A DNA stretch of 7,548 nt, from NCBI GenBank assembly GCA_902772565.1, contig CACYBJ010000128.1, forward strand, positions 1 through 7,548. Reading direction: 5' to 3'. How positions within the stretch are numbered: position 1 is the stretch's first letter; every line of letters begins with the position of its first letter. The position numbers and the translations under genes are program-made. Positions 1 through 6,751 of this stretch are shown one piece after another. Below the pieces are notes generated by a model, which saw only the letters and a program-made list of their open reading frames with translations, made no database searches and was not told the origin of the DNA. This DNA is from an uncultured Lachnospiraceae bacterium. Lineage in GTDB: Bacteria > Bacillota > Clostridia > Lachnospirales > Lachnospiraceae.

Positions 1-2652
1 GTAGGTGTTATCTTTTCCGGCGGAGCTTACGGCCAGTTCAGGAGAAACTGCATTAAGAAACAAGTCGGAACTTGAGTATCTGCTGCCGTGGTGGGCTACT
101 TTAAGAAGATCAAAAGTCTCAGGAAAAAGGTAAGGGTGTGCTTCCATTAAACTTACGATTTTTGCTTCGGCTTCCTCTCCTATATCCCCTGTAAACAAGG
201 CGTCAAAAGACTGGTTTTCTTCTATTGTTTTCGCATTATCTACACTACATCCCCCCTCATTATTCACACTACATCCTCCCTCATTTTCATCATTATTATA
301 CTTATAGATATATCCTTCGCTTGTATCTGTCGAATCGGATACTTCTTTAAAACCATTCTCTGCCTCATACCTCACATACAGCACCATCGATGATTCATTC
401 TCCGTAACGTAATTGTCCTCTTCTCCGGGATATATCATGAGAAACGATAAATATCCGATACTAAACCTTTCAAAGGTCGATAAACGCCTGATTTTGACGC
501 CGCCCGCATCTGCCGCAGAAATAACATTTTCAAAACCCGACTCGTCATCCAGTTTTGGTATAAATACAATTAGATTTTCCGTATACGAATCATATGCGAT
601 ATTGTTTTGGGGATATTCCATATCAGTACCATACACAATATTGTTTTGGAAATATTCCGTACCCGTTCCATAGACATTATTGTATTTGGATTCTTCTGTA
701 CCCGAACCATAAACACTACTATCTGAACTTCGGGATTGATCAAATTCATATAATCCGTCCTCCTCCCCATTGCCTCCAAGCATCTCCACCACTCCGCTCA
801 CATGATCTGCATCGCCGTGGGATAGGAAAATATAATCAGGGCCGGTATAACCGTAATAATTCAGGAACTTTTCGACGGTATATCCGTAGACCTGATACTC
901 GTCGCTGCTGCCGCAGTCAATCAGTATGACCTTATCCATATAGAAAATCACGGCGCAGTCTCCCTGGCCGACATAAAGCTGGTTAAACACCGGCACATCA
1001 CAGTACGGCTTTCTAAGGAGAATAATCAGCGGGAAAAACATCAAATAAGACAGCACATGCCTAAACTTCATCAAAACCACAATAAACAGAATAAAACATA
1101 ACACCACTATTATGTGCTCATAAATGTTTAATCGTCCCGTAACTACCCTGTTTGCCGGCAGATGCCCCACCATTCCGAGAACCGTTTCATATAGCCTCAA
1201 TACTGCTTTTGCCGGAAAAGAAACACTCCATAACAGAATTTCGGTCAGGCCCGAAACATACTTCAACCATGCAAGGCCTGATACGGAAGCTCCGGACACC
1301 GAAAGTGCCCCCGCAATTTGCGTAAACGGAAGAATTGCGGACACGATCCCCGATACCACCAGTACCGACATAAAAGGAAGAAGCAGGATGTTTAATATAA
1401 AGGAATACGGACAGAATCCATAGAAAAAGTCCAGCTGCACCGGAAGGATAAAGAGCTGCAAACCTATAGTAAACAGCAAAGCCTTCACTGCCTTTTTAAC
1501 TTTTTCATTTTCGATTAACAGTTCAGTGTTTTCGGATGCGAATTTCACAAAGATGATGCCGAAACCCGCGGCAAATGACATAAGAAAAGAAGCATCATAA
1601 ATATACAGAGGCTGCTTAAGAAGAATAATAATGGCTGCGCCGCTGATGGCAGAAAGAGGATCGTACTTTCTGCCCATGCATATGGCAAAAAGCATAAATG
1701 ACAGCATAATCCCGGCTCTAATACAGGACACCTGCATGCCGGTAAAAGCGGTATAGATTCCGATAAAAGACAGAGTAAAAAAAGCAGCCCATATTTTTTT
1801 TAATTTCCGTGTAAGCAGGCGGAAAAGACCCAGGCAGATAAGGGATATGTGAAGTCCCGAAACCGCCAGCACATGGGCAAATCCCGTATCTCGGTACATT
1901 TCTTTAATATCTGTATCCAGAAGTGTTCTGTCTCCCGTTATAAGAGAAATCAGAACACCGCCGTCTTCATCTCCGAATGCCTGCAAAAGATTACTCTTTA
2001 CATACCGGCGCATGGAAAACAGGATGCGACTGAGCACCGCATCTGCCGAGTTTTTCTGCCCTGTGATTTCAATTTTTCCGGGTTCTGCTTTGGCCGTCAC
2101 TTTCCGGGTCCGATAATAATACTTTGCATCAAAACCGCCTTCGTTCATAGCCGTATCATAAAAGTCTATACGGCTGTTAAACTCAAGGATGCTTCCGCAT
2201 TTAATATCCTCGGGGAGGGAGTCAAGAAGGATATTAATCTTCTCCTTATTTGGGGTAATGGACTGTTTTGTTGTGACTCCCTTTTCTTTGATATCTGCTG
2301 AAATCTCCAGAATGTCCGCCGTAACAACAAAGGTCCCGTTTTTGTAATTAACGTCGCAGACACAGGCAGATATATCATAATAGAATAACCCGCAGTCTTT
2401 AACAAAGTATTCGGTTTGTGAATAATCGGATATTTTTCTGCCTGAAGATTCTCCGGCCATGTAAATTGCAAAACCTGTAAAGGCCAGAATCAGCAGAAGG
2501 ACAGTCTCTTTAAAATCGTTTTTGAAATAAGTGAATGATGAAATAACAAGCGCTATCAGAATGATCGCTGCAATAACAGGAAATAACCGGGACTGTCCGG
2601 AAAGAATTCCGGCGGCCAGAAGAACCATAAGATAAACCAATGGTCTGTGCAT
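1..2652 (-). CDS. comEC: ComEC/Rec2 family DNA-uptake channel protein (C-terminus beyond window)
   Basis: Inner-membrane channel that takes one DNA strand into the cytoplasm during natural transformation. From the ATG at 2652 there are 884 codons without a stop to base 1. About three N-terminal membrane segments (residues ~5-66) are followed by a soluble, probably OB-fold region (~70-235). The polytopic Competence domain (~240-500) carries the conserved HVLAVSGLH motif at 260-268. A metallo-beta-lactamase-like domain starts near 555: VGQGD at 561-565, HGDADH at 612-617, TGD at 821-823, HHGS at 854-857. These metal-site motifs are intact, so the nuclease domain is probably active. Only the last few tens of residues seem to be missing. 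B. subtilis ComEC has 776 residues; the excess here is largely two low-complexity inserts at ~628-693 and ~765-812. The start is supported by AAGGCGG (2658-2664), 5 nt upstream. It is the last visible gene of the comEA operon, 38 nt after the GerMN gene. Identification is very secure. Confidence 0.97.
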   Translation of the reverse strand, partial: MHRPLVYLMVLLAAGILSGQSRLFPVIAAIILIALVISSFTYFKNDFKETVLLLILAFTGFAIYMAGESSGRKISDYSQTEYFVKDCGLFYYDISACVCDVNYKNGTFVVTADILEISADIKEKGVTTKQSITPNKEKINILLDSLPEDIKCGSILEFNSRIDFYDTAMNEGGFDAKYYYRTRKVTAKAEPGKIEITGQKNSADAVLSRILFSMRRYVKSNLLQAFGDEDGGVLISLITGDRTLLDTDIKEMYRDTGFAHVLAVSGLHISLICLGLFRLLTRKLKKIWAAFFTLSFIGIYTAFTGMQVSCIRAGIMLSFMLFAICMGRKYDPLSAISGAAIIILLKQPLYIYDASFLMSFAAGFGIIFVKFASENTELLIENEKVKKAVKALLFTIGLQLFILPVQLDFFYGFCPYSFILNILLLPFMSVLVVSGIVSAILPFTQIAGALSVSGASVSGLAWLKYVSGLTEILLWSVSFPAKAVLRLYETVLGMVGHLPANRVVTGRLNIYEHIIVVLCFILFIVVLMKFRHVLSYLMFFPLIILLRKPYCDVPVFNQLYVGQGDCAVIFYMDKVILIDCGSSDEYQVYGYTVEKFLNYYGYTGPDYIFLSHGDADHVSGVVEMLGGNGEEDGLYEFDQSRSSDSSVYGSGTEESKYNNVYGTGTEYFQNNIVYGTDMEYPQNNIAYDSYTENLIVFIPKLDDESGFENVISAADAGGVKIRRLSTFERFSIGYLSFLMIYPGEEDNYVTENESSMVLYVRYEAENGFKEVSDSTDTSEGYIYKYNNDENEGGCSVNNEGGCSVDNAKTIEENQSFDALFTGDIGEEAEAKIVSLMEAHPYLFPETFDLLKVAHHGSRYSSSDLFLNAVSPELAVSSAGKDNTY
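235..282 (-). repeat. 24-bp tandem duplication encoding EGGCSVNN/EGGCSVDN in ComEC
   Basis: Two adjacent 24-bp copies (282-259 and 258-235) match at 21 of 24 bases and encode EGGCSVNN (residues 791-798) and EGGCSVDN (799-806). They lie in a polar, Asn/Asp/Glu-rich insert (~765-812) between the strand ending ...MVLYVRYE and the FDALFTGD motif of the beta-lactamase-like domain. Each copy adds one cysteine. The near identity suggests a recent slippage duplication that kept the frame. Confidence 0.88.
571..714 (-). repeat. 39-bp tandem repeats encoding a 13-residue repeat inside ComEC
   Basis: Three full 39-bp units (714-676, 675-637, 636-598) and a partial fourth (597-571) lie head to tail and in frame in comEC. 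They encode VYGSGTEESKYNN, VYGTGTEYFQNNI, VYGTDMEYPQNNI and AYDSYTENL, starting at residues 647, 660, 673 and 686. By hand alignment, units 1 and 2 match at 29 of 39 bases and units 2 and 3 at 31 of 39. Many differences are silent or conservative, so the array has diverged under some protein-level constraint. It forms the core of a ~65-residue insert shortly after the HGDADH metal motif, where other ComEC proteins have only a short connection. Confidence 0.9.
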
Positions 2653-2674
2653 ATCTGCCGCCTTTTAATTTGTT

Positions 2675-2688
2675 GGCACCTCAGTGCC
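2675..2688 (-). other. Short intergenic hairpin between the GerMN gene and comEC
   Basis: On the transcribed strand the 38-nt gap between the GerMN stop and the comEC start contains GGCAC-TGAG-GTGCC, a perfect 5-bp GC-rich stem with a 4-nt loop. The bases that follow are AACAAATTAAAAGG, without a uridine tract, so it does not look like an intrinsic terminator. It could protect or mark an mRNA end or adjust comEC translation, since it ends 10 nt before the ribosome site. Function is inferred only. Confidence 0.4.
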
Positions 2689-2690
2689 TG

Positions 2691-3620
2691 TTACTCGTTA
2701 ACTTCCACATAATCATAATTGAATGTAAGAAGTATGTTACAGTTGAAATTGTTATACATGTCCAGATTGTTGCCGTCAACCATTATAACTACGCTGCTGA
2801 TGGCAGACAGTCCGGTAAGTGTATTTACAAGTGAATAAACTGTCAGTTCCGCAGGAACATCCTCCAAATACTGAAGGAAGTCTCCGGAAAGATTTACATA
2901 GCACACCTTATCTCTGGTAACAACGCTTAAGAGTCTGGTACCGCCGGGATATGCATCGGAAATGTTGCCCTCGCCCTTTTGCGGTCCCTTAAGAAGTTCC
3001 TCGATAATGAGCTGTTCGTCGGTGAAGGTTGGATTGTAGGCCACTTCACGTTCGATCATGGTAAGTTTGGTTTTATCGGAATTGGGGAAATACAGTTTAA
3101 GGGTGGTATTTCCTTCGTTCATGTTAATATCGTCGATAAAGGAACTGTCATCCATTGCTCCTACCAGGGAGCCTTTAATGGTAAGCTCCGCATCGTCCAC
3201 GTAAAAATATACGCTCTTAACGTCCTGCAACTGGCAAAGGGTCTTTACAACCGCAGCTCTTGCCATGGCCTCGTCCACAACGGTCATTTCGTTGTATTCA
3301 CTGTTAAAATATACGGAAACAACACTGTCTTCGTACTCCCATGAAACCAGGGAACCTGCCATGATCGGTGATGAGTAGGTTGCTCCCGAATAGTTCTGAA
3401 GCGCCTTCATGAGTTCATTTACCTTGGACGATGTATCGGAGGATGTAATGGTATATTTTACGCTCACCAGTTTTCCGCCGGTTCTGTCCACAACAATAAG
3501 AAAACTGCTCTTGTCTGTACTGCCTGAACCGGCGCATGCCGATAAAGCCATAACAAACAATGCCATGACAAGTATCAGACTAACAGGTTTTCTTATCTTA
3601 CTTAATATCGTCTTCATCAT
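2691..3620 (-). CDS. Lipoprotein with two GerMN domains
   Basis: Predicted surface lipoprotein of 309 residues. The N-terminus is a lipoprotein signal: basic residues, a hydrophobic stretch (~13-27) and the lipobox LSAC with the lipidated cysteine at 29. Two GerMN-type domains follow. The first (~55-150) is divergent. The second (~173-285) is typical, with LKLYFPN at 175-180, IIEELLKGP near 205-213, VCYVNLS at 239-245 and VVIMVDG at 277-283. GerMN domains occur in the spore germination protein GerM and in actinobacterial LpqB; no enzymatic activity is known. The frame is open further upstream to 3719, but those residues are polar, lie before the signal peptide and overlap the kinase gene. The ATG at 3620 has AGGAAG (3630-3635) 9 nt upstream; the next codon is also ATG. 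The gene overlaps the histidine kinase by 23 nt, implying translational coupling. Its position directly after a regulator/kinase pair suggests it modulates that kinase. Confidence 0.9.
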   Translation of the reverse strand: MMKTILSKIRKPVSLILVMALFVMALSACAGSGSTDKSSFLIVVDRTGGKLVSVKYTITSSDTSSKVNELMKALQNYSGATYSSPIMAGSLVSWEYEDSVVSVYFNSEYNEMTVVDEAMARAAVVKTLCQLQDVKSVYFYVDDAELTIKGSLVGAMDDSSFIDDINMNEGNTTLKLYFPNSDKTKLTMIEREVAYNPTFTDEQLIIEELLKGPQKGEGNISDAYPGGTRLLSVVTRDKVCYVNLSGDFLQYLEDVPAELTVYSLVNTLTGLSAISSVVIMVDGNNLDMYNNFNCNILLTFNYDYVEVNE

Positions 3621-5337
3621 CTTCCGTTTCTTCCTGTTTATCAGCCATAGGAAGTTCAACAAAACCGTCTTCCGCACGGGGTGCAGCCGGTGTTTCGGTG
3701 CTTTCTCCCGCAGATGCAAGGCTCACCTCTTCGGTTTCCGCCGCAGTCTCCGCATCTGTCTGGGCAGATACCGGCTCGCTTTCGGTTACGGAAACCTCTT
3801 CGTTTTCTTCTTTGATTTCCGGTTCGGCAGCAGCCGTTTCCGAAGTTGTTCCTGCAGATGCAGACGGTGTGGCAGATGCATCTGCCGCCGGTTCCTCGGA
3901 ACGGATTTCTATATGATCGGTATTTCTGAAATTAAGCGGTATCTTAATAACAAAGGTTGTTCCCACGTTTTCACGGCTCAGTACTCGTACTTCACCGTTA
4001 TGCATCTTTATAACCTCAAAGGCAATGGCAAGTCCCAGACCGGTACCGCCGGTTTCACGGGATCTGGCCTTATCTACGCGGTAGAATCGGTCGAAAATAT
4101 GGTTAAGGGATTCTTCCGGAATACCTATACCTGTATCTTCCACGTTTATGTAGGCGTAGGATGCGTCGGCGTTTAAGGTGACTGTTACACGACCCATCTC
4201 TTTGTTGTACTTAACGCCGTTTTCCACAAAGTTTGTAATGGCCATAATGAGCTTGTTTTCGTCTACTTCCGCTGTAATGTCTCGGTAGCTTTCATAAACT
4301 ATTTCTATGCCCTGCTTTTCCGCAAGAGGCCTTACACGGTTAAGAACCACTTCCATAAGATGATTCATGTCCGACTGCTTAACCTTAAGTTTTTCGGCCT
4401 TTTTATCAATTCTTACAAGGGTCAGAAGATCCTGTATGATTTCGTTTTCACGGTCTATCTGCTCATCGATATCCTTCAGGAATTCTTTGTAGATTTCTAC
4501 GTCGTCAATGTCCTGCATAAGAAGGGAATCCGCAAGAACTTTCATGGAGGCCATAGGGGTTTTGAGCTCGTGGGAAACGTCGGAAACGAATTCCTGCTGG
4601 CTCAGTTCCGTTGCTCTCACCTTTTTAAGCATTTCATTGGTGGATGAGGAAATATCTCTGAATTCCCATACACCCTCTTCCGCAAGCTGTGCATCCAGAT
4701 CTCCCGTAGATACCTTATTCATAGAGTTTCTGATGCCCTTAAGGGGCTTAAGAAGCCATGTTGAAACAATATATCCCAAAAGTATGGAAATAAGGCAAAG
4801 AAGGGATGAGATAATCTGGGAATAACGGTTGTAATTGGCAAGAGTCTCCGCCTCATCTTCAATGGAGAAAATAAAGTAGATGGCTCCCTTTACGCTCTGT
4901 CCGTCACTGGCGGGAACACCGTAGGCATAGTAACCGTAATTCAGTTTCCAGTCGAAGGATGAAGCATTGCTGCCGTTAAGAGCGGAAACAACATCATTAA
5001 GAACTATGGTCTTACCCAAAGCTCGTCCGTAGGTATCATAAACCACCTGAAGGGCATTATTGGTAACAATAATACGACCGCCGTTAAGTTCGGCAGCTAC
5101 ATCGATCTGGTTGCTTATGGACCTGTTGGGTGATGAAATGTAATTGGTGATATTAAGCTGGTTGGAAAGACGGGTGGCATATGCCGAAAGTTCCGAAACT
5201 CTCTGCTCCTCCACCCTGGTAACATATACCTGAATCAGGGTCCTTGTTCCGATAATGCTTACCGCCAGGGTAATACAAAAGAAAACAAGGACCATGATGA
5301 ATTTGATACTGTAAAGTTTTTTCAGGAATTTAATCAT
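3598..5337 (-). CDS. HAMP-domain sensor histidine kinase with long acidic C-terminal tail
   Basis: Membrane sensor kinase of 579 residues, partner of the response regulator encoded just upstream. Order: membrane segment ~12-35; extracytoplasmic sensor region ~39-173 of no recognised family; membrane segment ~174-196; HAMP ~197-240; HisKA dimerisation domain with the H-box SHELKTP and phosphoacceptor His256; ATPase domain with N-box N369/N373, G1 DTGIGIP (401-407), F-box FDRFYRVD (415-422) and G2 GGTGLGL (430-436). All catalytic boxes are intact. The overall type resembles the WalK/PhoR/ResE group. The catalytic body ends near 470, where such kinases usually stop. A further ~109 residues are rich in Ala, Ser, Thr and Glu, with 33 Asp/Glu against 6 Lys/Arg. 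The start ATG overlaps the regulator gene by 8 nt (ATGATTAA), with AGGA 10 nt upstream, so the pair is translationally coupled. The stimulus cannot be read from the sequence. Confidence 0.95.
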   Translation of the reverse strand: MIKFLKKLYSIKFIMVLVFFCITLAVSIIGTRTLIQVYVTRVEEQRVSELSAYATRLSNQLNITNYISSPNRSISNQIDVAAELNGGRIIVTNNALQVVYDTYGRALGKTIVLNDVVSALNGSNASSFDWKLNYGYYAYGVPASDGQSVKGAIYFIFSIEDEAETLANYNRYSQIISSLLCLISILLGYIVSTWLLKPLKGIRNSMNKVSTGDLDAQLAEEGVWEFRDISSSTNEMLKKVRATELSQQEFVSDVSHELKTPMASMKVLADSLLMQDIDDVEIYKEFLKDIDEQIDRENEIIQDLLTLVRIDKKAEKLKVKQSDMNHLMEVVLNRVRPLAEKQGIEIVYESYRDITAEVDENKLIMAITNFVENGVKYNKEMGRVTVTLNADASYAYINVEDTGIGIPEESLNHIFDRFYRVDKARSRETGGTGLGLAIAFEVIKMHNGEVRVLSRENVGTTFVIKIPLNFRNTDHIEIRSEEPAADASATPSASAGTTSETAAAEPEIKEENEEVSVTESEPVSAQTDAETAAETEEVSLASAGESTETPAAPRAEDGFVELPMADKQEETEDDEDDIK

Positions 5338-6022
5338 TGAAATAGTATCCTACGCCCCACTTGGTATGTACAAATGACGGCTCGCTTGGATTTTCCTCTA
5401 TCTTTTCACGAAGTCTTCTTACATGTACGTCTACCGTTCTGGCATCTCCCGGGTAGTCATAGCCCCAAACAAGCTTGAGAAGTTCATCTCTTGAATAAAC
5501 TTTGTTCTTGTTGGTTGCAAGGATGTCAAGAAGATCGAATTCCTTGGATGTAAGGCTGATTTCCTTGTCATTGATGTGTACTTTTCTGGCATTCTTATCA
5601 ATTCTGATATGAGCGCTCTCAAGCACATCTCCTGCGGCAGGCTCTGCCTTTTTAGGCTTCTCGGATCTTTTAAGGATAGCCTTGATTCTGGCCTTTACTT
5701 CAAGAATGTTGAAAGGCTTGGTAATGTAATCGTCGGCTCCGTACTCAAGACCTAAAATCTTGTTGATGTCCTCGCTCTTTGCCGTGAGCATAATGATAGG
5801 AACATCGGAAAACTCTCTTACTTCCTGGCAAATCTCAAAACCGCTCTTCTTCGGAAGCATGACATCAAGAAGAATAATATCATAGGAGTTTGTCTTTATA
5901 AGTTCAAGGGCAGTCTCCCCGTCGTAGGCACAGTCAACTTCCATGCCGTCCTGCTCAAGAGAAAACTTGATACCTTTTATGATTAATTTTTCATCGTCAA
6001 CAACTAATACTTTTCTGCTCAT
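5330..6022 (-). CDS. OmpR/PhoB-family response regulator (winged helix)
   Basis: Cytoplasmic DNA-binding response regulator of 230 residues, a full length for the family. The receiver domain (~3-115) has the acidic pair D9/D10, phosphoacceptor Asp53 in LLDVMLP, Thr80 in MLTAK and Lys102 in ITKPF, so phosphorylation should be normal. A linker rich in Lys, Pro and Ala (~118-130) leads to a winged-helix domain (~132-228) with the typical LTSKEFDLLDILA, SRDELLKLVWGYDY, ARTVDVHVRRLREKIE and GVGYYF segments. The WalR/PhoP-like type is clear but no specific gene name is justified. The start is supported by GAGGG (6030-6034), 7 nt upstream. It lies 24 nt after comEA and overlaps its kinase gene by 8 nt, so it is very probably transcribed from the comEA promoter. 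Its targets are unknown; autoregulation of this operon is possible but not shown. Confidence 0.96.
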   Translation of the reverse strand: MSRKVLVVDDEKLIIKGIKFSLEQDGMEVDCAYDGETALELIKTNSYDIILLDVMLPKKSGFEICQEVREFSDVPIIMLTAKSEDINKILGLEYGADDYITKPFNILEVKARIKAILKRSEKPKKAEPAAGDVLESAHIRIDKNARKVHINDKEISLTSKEFDLLDILATNKNKVYSRDELLKLVWGYDYPGDARTVDVHVRRLREKIEENPSEPSFVHTKWGVGYYFND

Positions 6023-6046
6023 ACCTAATCCCTCACCACTTTTAAA

Positions 6047-6667
6047 TCATACGGTTATGTAATCTTTTAACGAATCGTATGTGTTCTGTCCGATACCGCT
6101 TACCTTCATTAATTCGTCAATGCTTTTAAAAGCCCCATTCTCATTGCGGTATGACACGATTGCCTTTGCTTTTGTTTCACCGATTCCCGGAAGATTTGTA
6201 AGTTCCTCCGCCGCGGCTTTATTAATATTAATCAATCCTCCGGCAGATGCATGCACCCCCTGCGATGCACTTACCGTTTCCTCACCCTGTGCGGGTATAT
6301 ATATCATGTCACCGTCCGAAAGGAAGGCGGCAAGATTTACTGCGCTTACGCAGGCTTTTTCGGTAAAGCCTCCGGCACAGATAAGAAGGTCGTTTATGCG
6401 ACTTCCTTCTTTTATTTCGTAAACACCCGGTGATACAACTTCTCCGCAAATGTAACAACTGATAACACCGTAGGTATCTTCCGGATTGTTCCTATTATTC
6501 TTCCCGGAAGACTCAGGATAAATACTATCGGAGCCGGAAGCCACTGCGGATAGGCTGACTTCTTCTTCGCTTTTTCTTTTTTCTTCTTTACGGTCGCCAT
6601 AGATAGTATAACTCCCAATAAAAATAACAACTGCGAGCACAGTCAACAAAAGTATCTTTAGTTTCAT
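6047..6667 (-). CDS. comEA: ComEA family DNA-binding competence protein
   Basis: Membrane-anchored receptor for double-stranded DNA in natural transformation, acting outside the membrane and feeding DNA to ComEC. The 206-residue protein has one N-terminal membrane anchor (~4-22), a charged Ser/Glu/Asn-rich linker (~24-66), an SLBB domain (~68-126; CGEVVSPGVYEIKEGSRI at 74-91) and a C-terminal ComEA-type helix-hairpin-helix region (~144-206) with LPGIG at 159-163 and VSGIG at 189-193. This is the standard ComEA order and length. An ATG eight codons upstream (6691) is in frame, but the ribosome site GGGAGG (6673-6678) lies inside that extension and 5 nt before the ATG at 6667, so 6667 is the start. 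It is the first gene of the operon. Four cysteines (71, 74, 97, 106) fall in the extracytoplasmic SLBB domain. Confidence 0.95.
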   Translation of the reverse strand: MKLKILLLTVLAVVIFIGSYTIYGDRKEEKRKSEEEVSLSAVASGSDSIYPESSGKNNRNNPEDTYGVISCYICGEVVSPGVYEIKEGSRINDLLICAGGFTEKACVSAVNLAAFLSDGDMIYIPAQGEETVSASQGVHASAGGLININKAAAEELTNLPGIGETKAKAIVSYRNENGAFKSIDELMKVSGIGQNTYDSLKDYITV

Positions 6668-6669
6668 GA

Positions 6670-6683
6670 TTACCTCCCGGTAA
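6670..6683 (-). promoter_or_regulatory. comEA ribosome binding site within a small tetraloop hairpin
   Basis: On the transcript, TTACC-GGGA-GGTAA forms a perfect 5-bp stem with a GGGA loop, which fits the stable GNRA class. The Shine-Dalgarno GGGAGG is made of the loop plus the first bases of the 3' arm, and the start codon follows 2 nt after the stem. The site also decides the comEA start. Partial masking of the ribosome site is possible, but the stem is short, so a regulatory role is only a suggestion. Confidence 0.5.
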
Positions 6684-6703
6684 CCGTGCACGCATCCTAA
6701 TAT

Positions 6704-6732
6704 ATTCTATATTAAAAATCTTTTGTTTACAA
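6704..6732 (-). promoter_or_regulatory. Predicted sigma-A-type promoter for the comEA operon
   Basis: On the minus strand, TTGTAA (6732-6727) and TAGAAT (6709-6704) are separated by exactly 17 nt; they match the consensus -35 at 4 of 6 and -10 at 5 of 6 positions. The surroundings are AT-rich. Transcription would start near 6697 and give a leader of roughly 30 nt. It is the only good promoter seen ahead of the five-gene run, and it lies just beyond the argD terminator, so comEA should be transcribed separately from argD. Confidence 0.65.
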
Positions 6733-6751
6733 GTTTTTAAACCCTATAATC

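Noticed and set aside
571..714. 39-bp repeats as a possible CRISPR array
   Set aside because: The units are directly adjacent with no spacers, are degenerate, and are in frame inside comEC.
2166..2471. Minus-strand 101-codon frame, first taken as a sign that comEC is broken
   Set aside because: The comEC frame itself reads without a stop from 2652 to base 1 with all domain motifs in one frame, so this is an alternative-frame shadow and comEC is intact in the window.
3621..3719. Upstream in-frame start for the GerMN lipoprotein
   Set aside because: It would place 33 mostly polar and basic residues ahead of a clear lipoprotein signal peptide, deep inside the kinase gene; the ATG at 3620 has a fitting ribosome site.
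3409..4176. Plus-strand open frame of 255 codons
   Set aside because: It lies antisense to the kinase tail and catalytic domain and the lipoprotein start; its Cys/Arg/Phe-rich product is typical of a reverse reading of a Glu/Ala/Ser-rich gene and has no recognisable domain.
6030..6080. Possible internal promoter before the response regulator (TATGAT -10 box)
   Set aside because: No acceptable -35 hexamer lies 16-19 nt upstream (TTCGTT or worse), so the box alone is not enough.
6668..6691. Upstream in-frame ATG for comEA
   Set aside because: The extra eight codons contain the GGGAGG ribosome site of the ATG at 6667 and add nothing to the membrane anchor.
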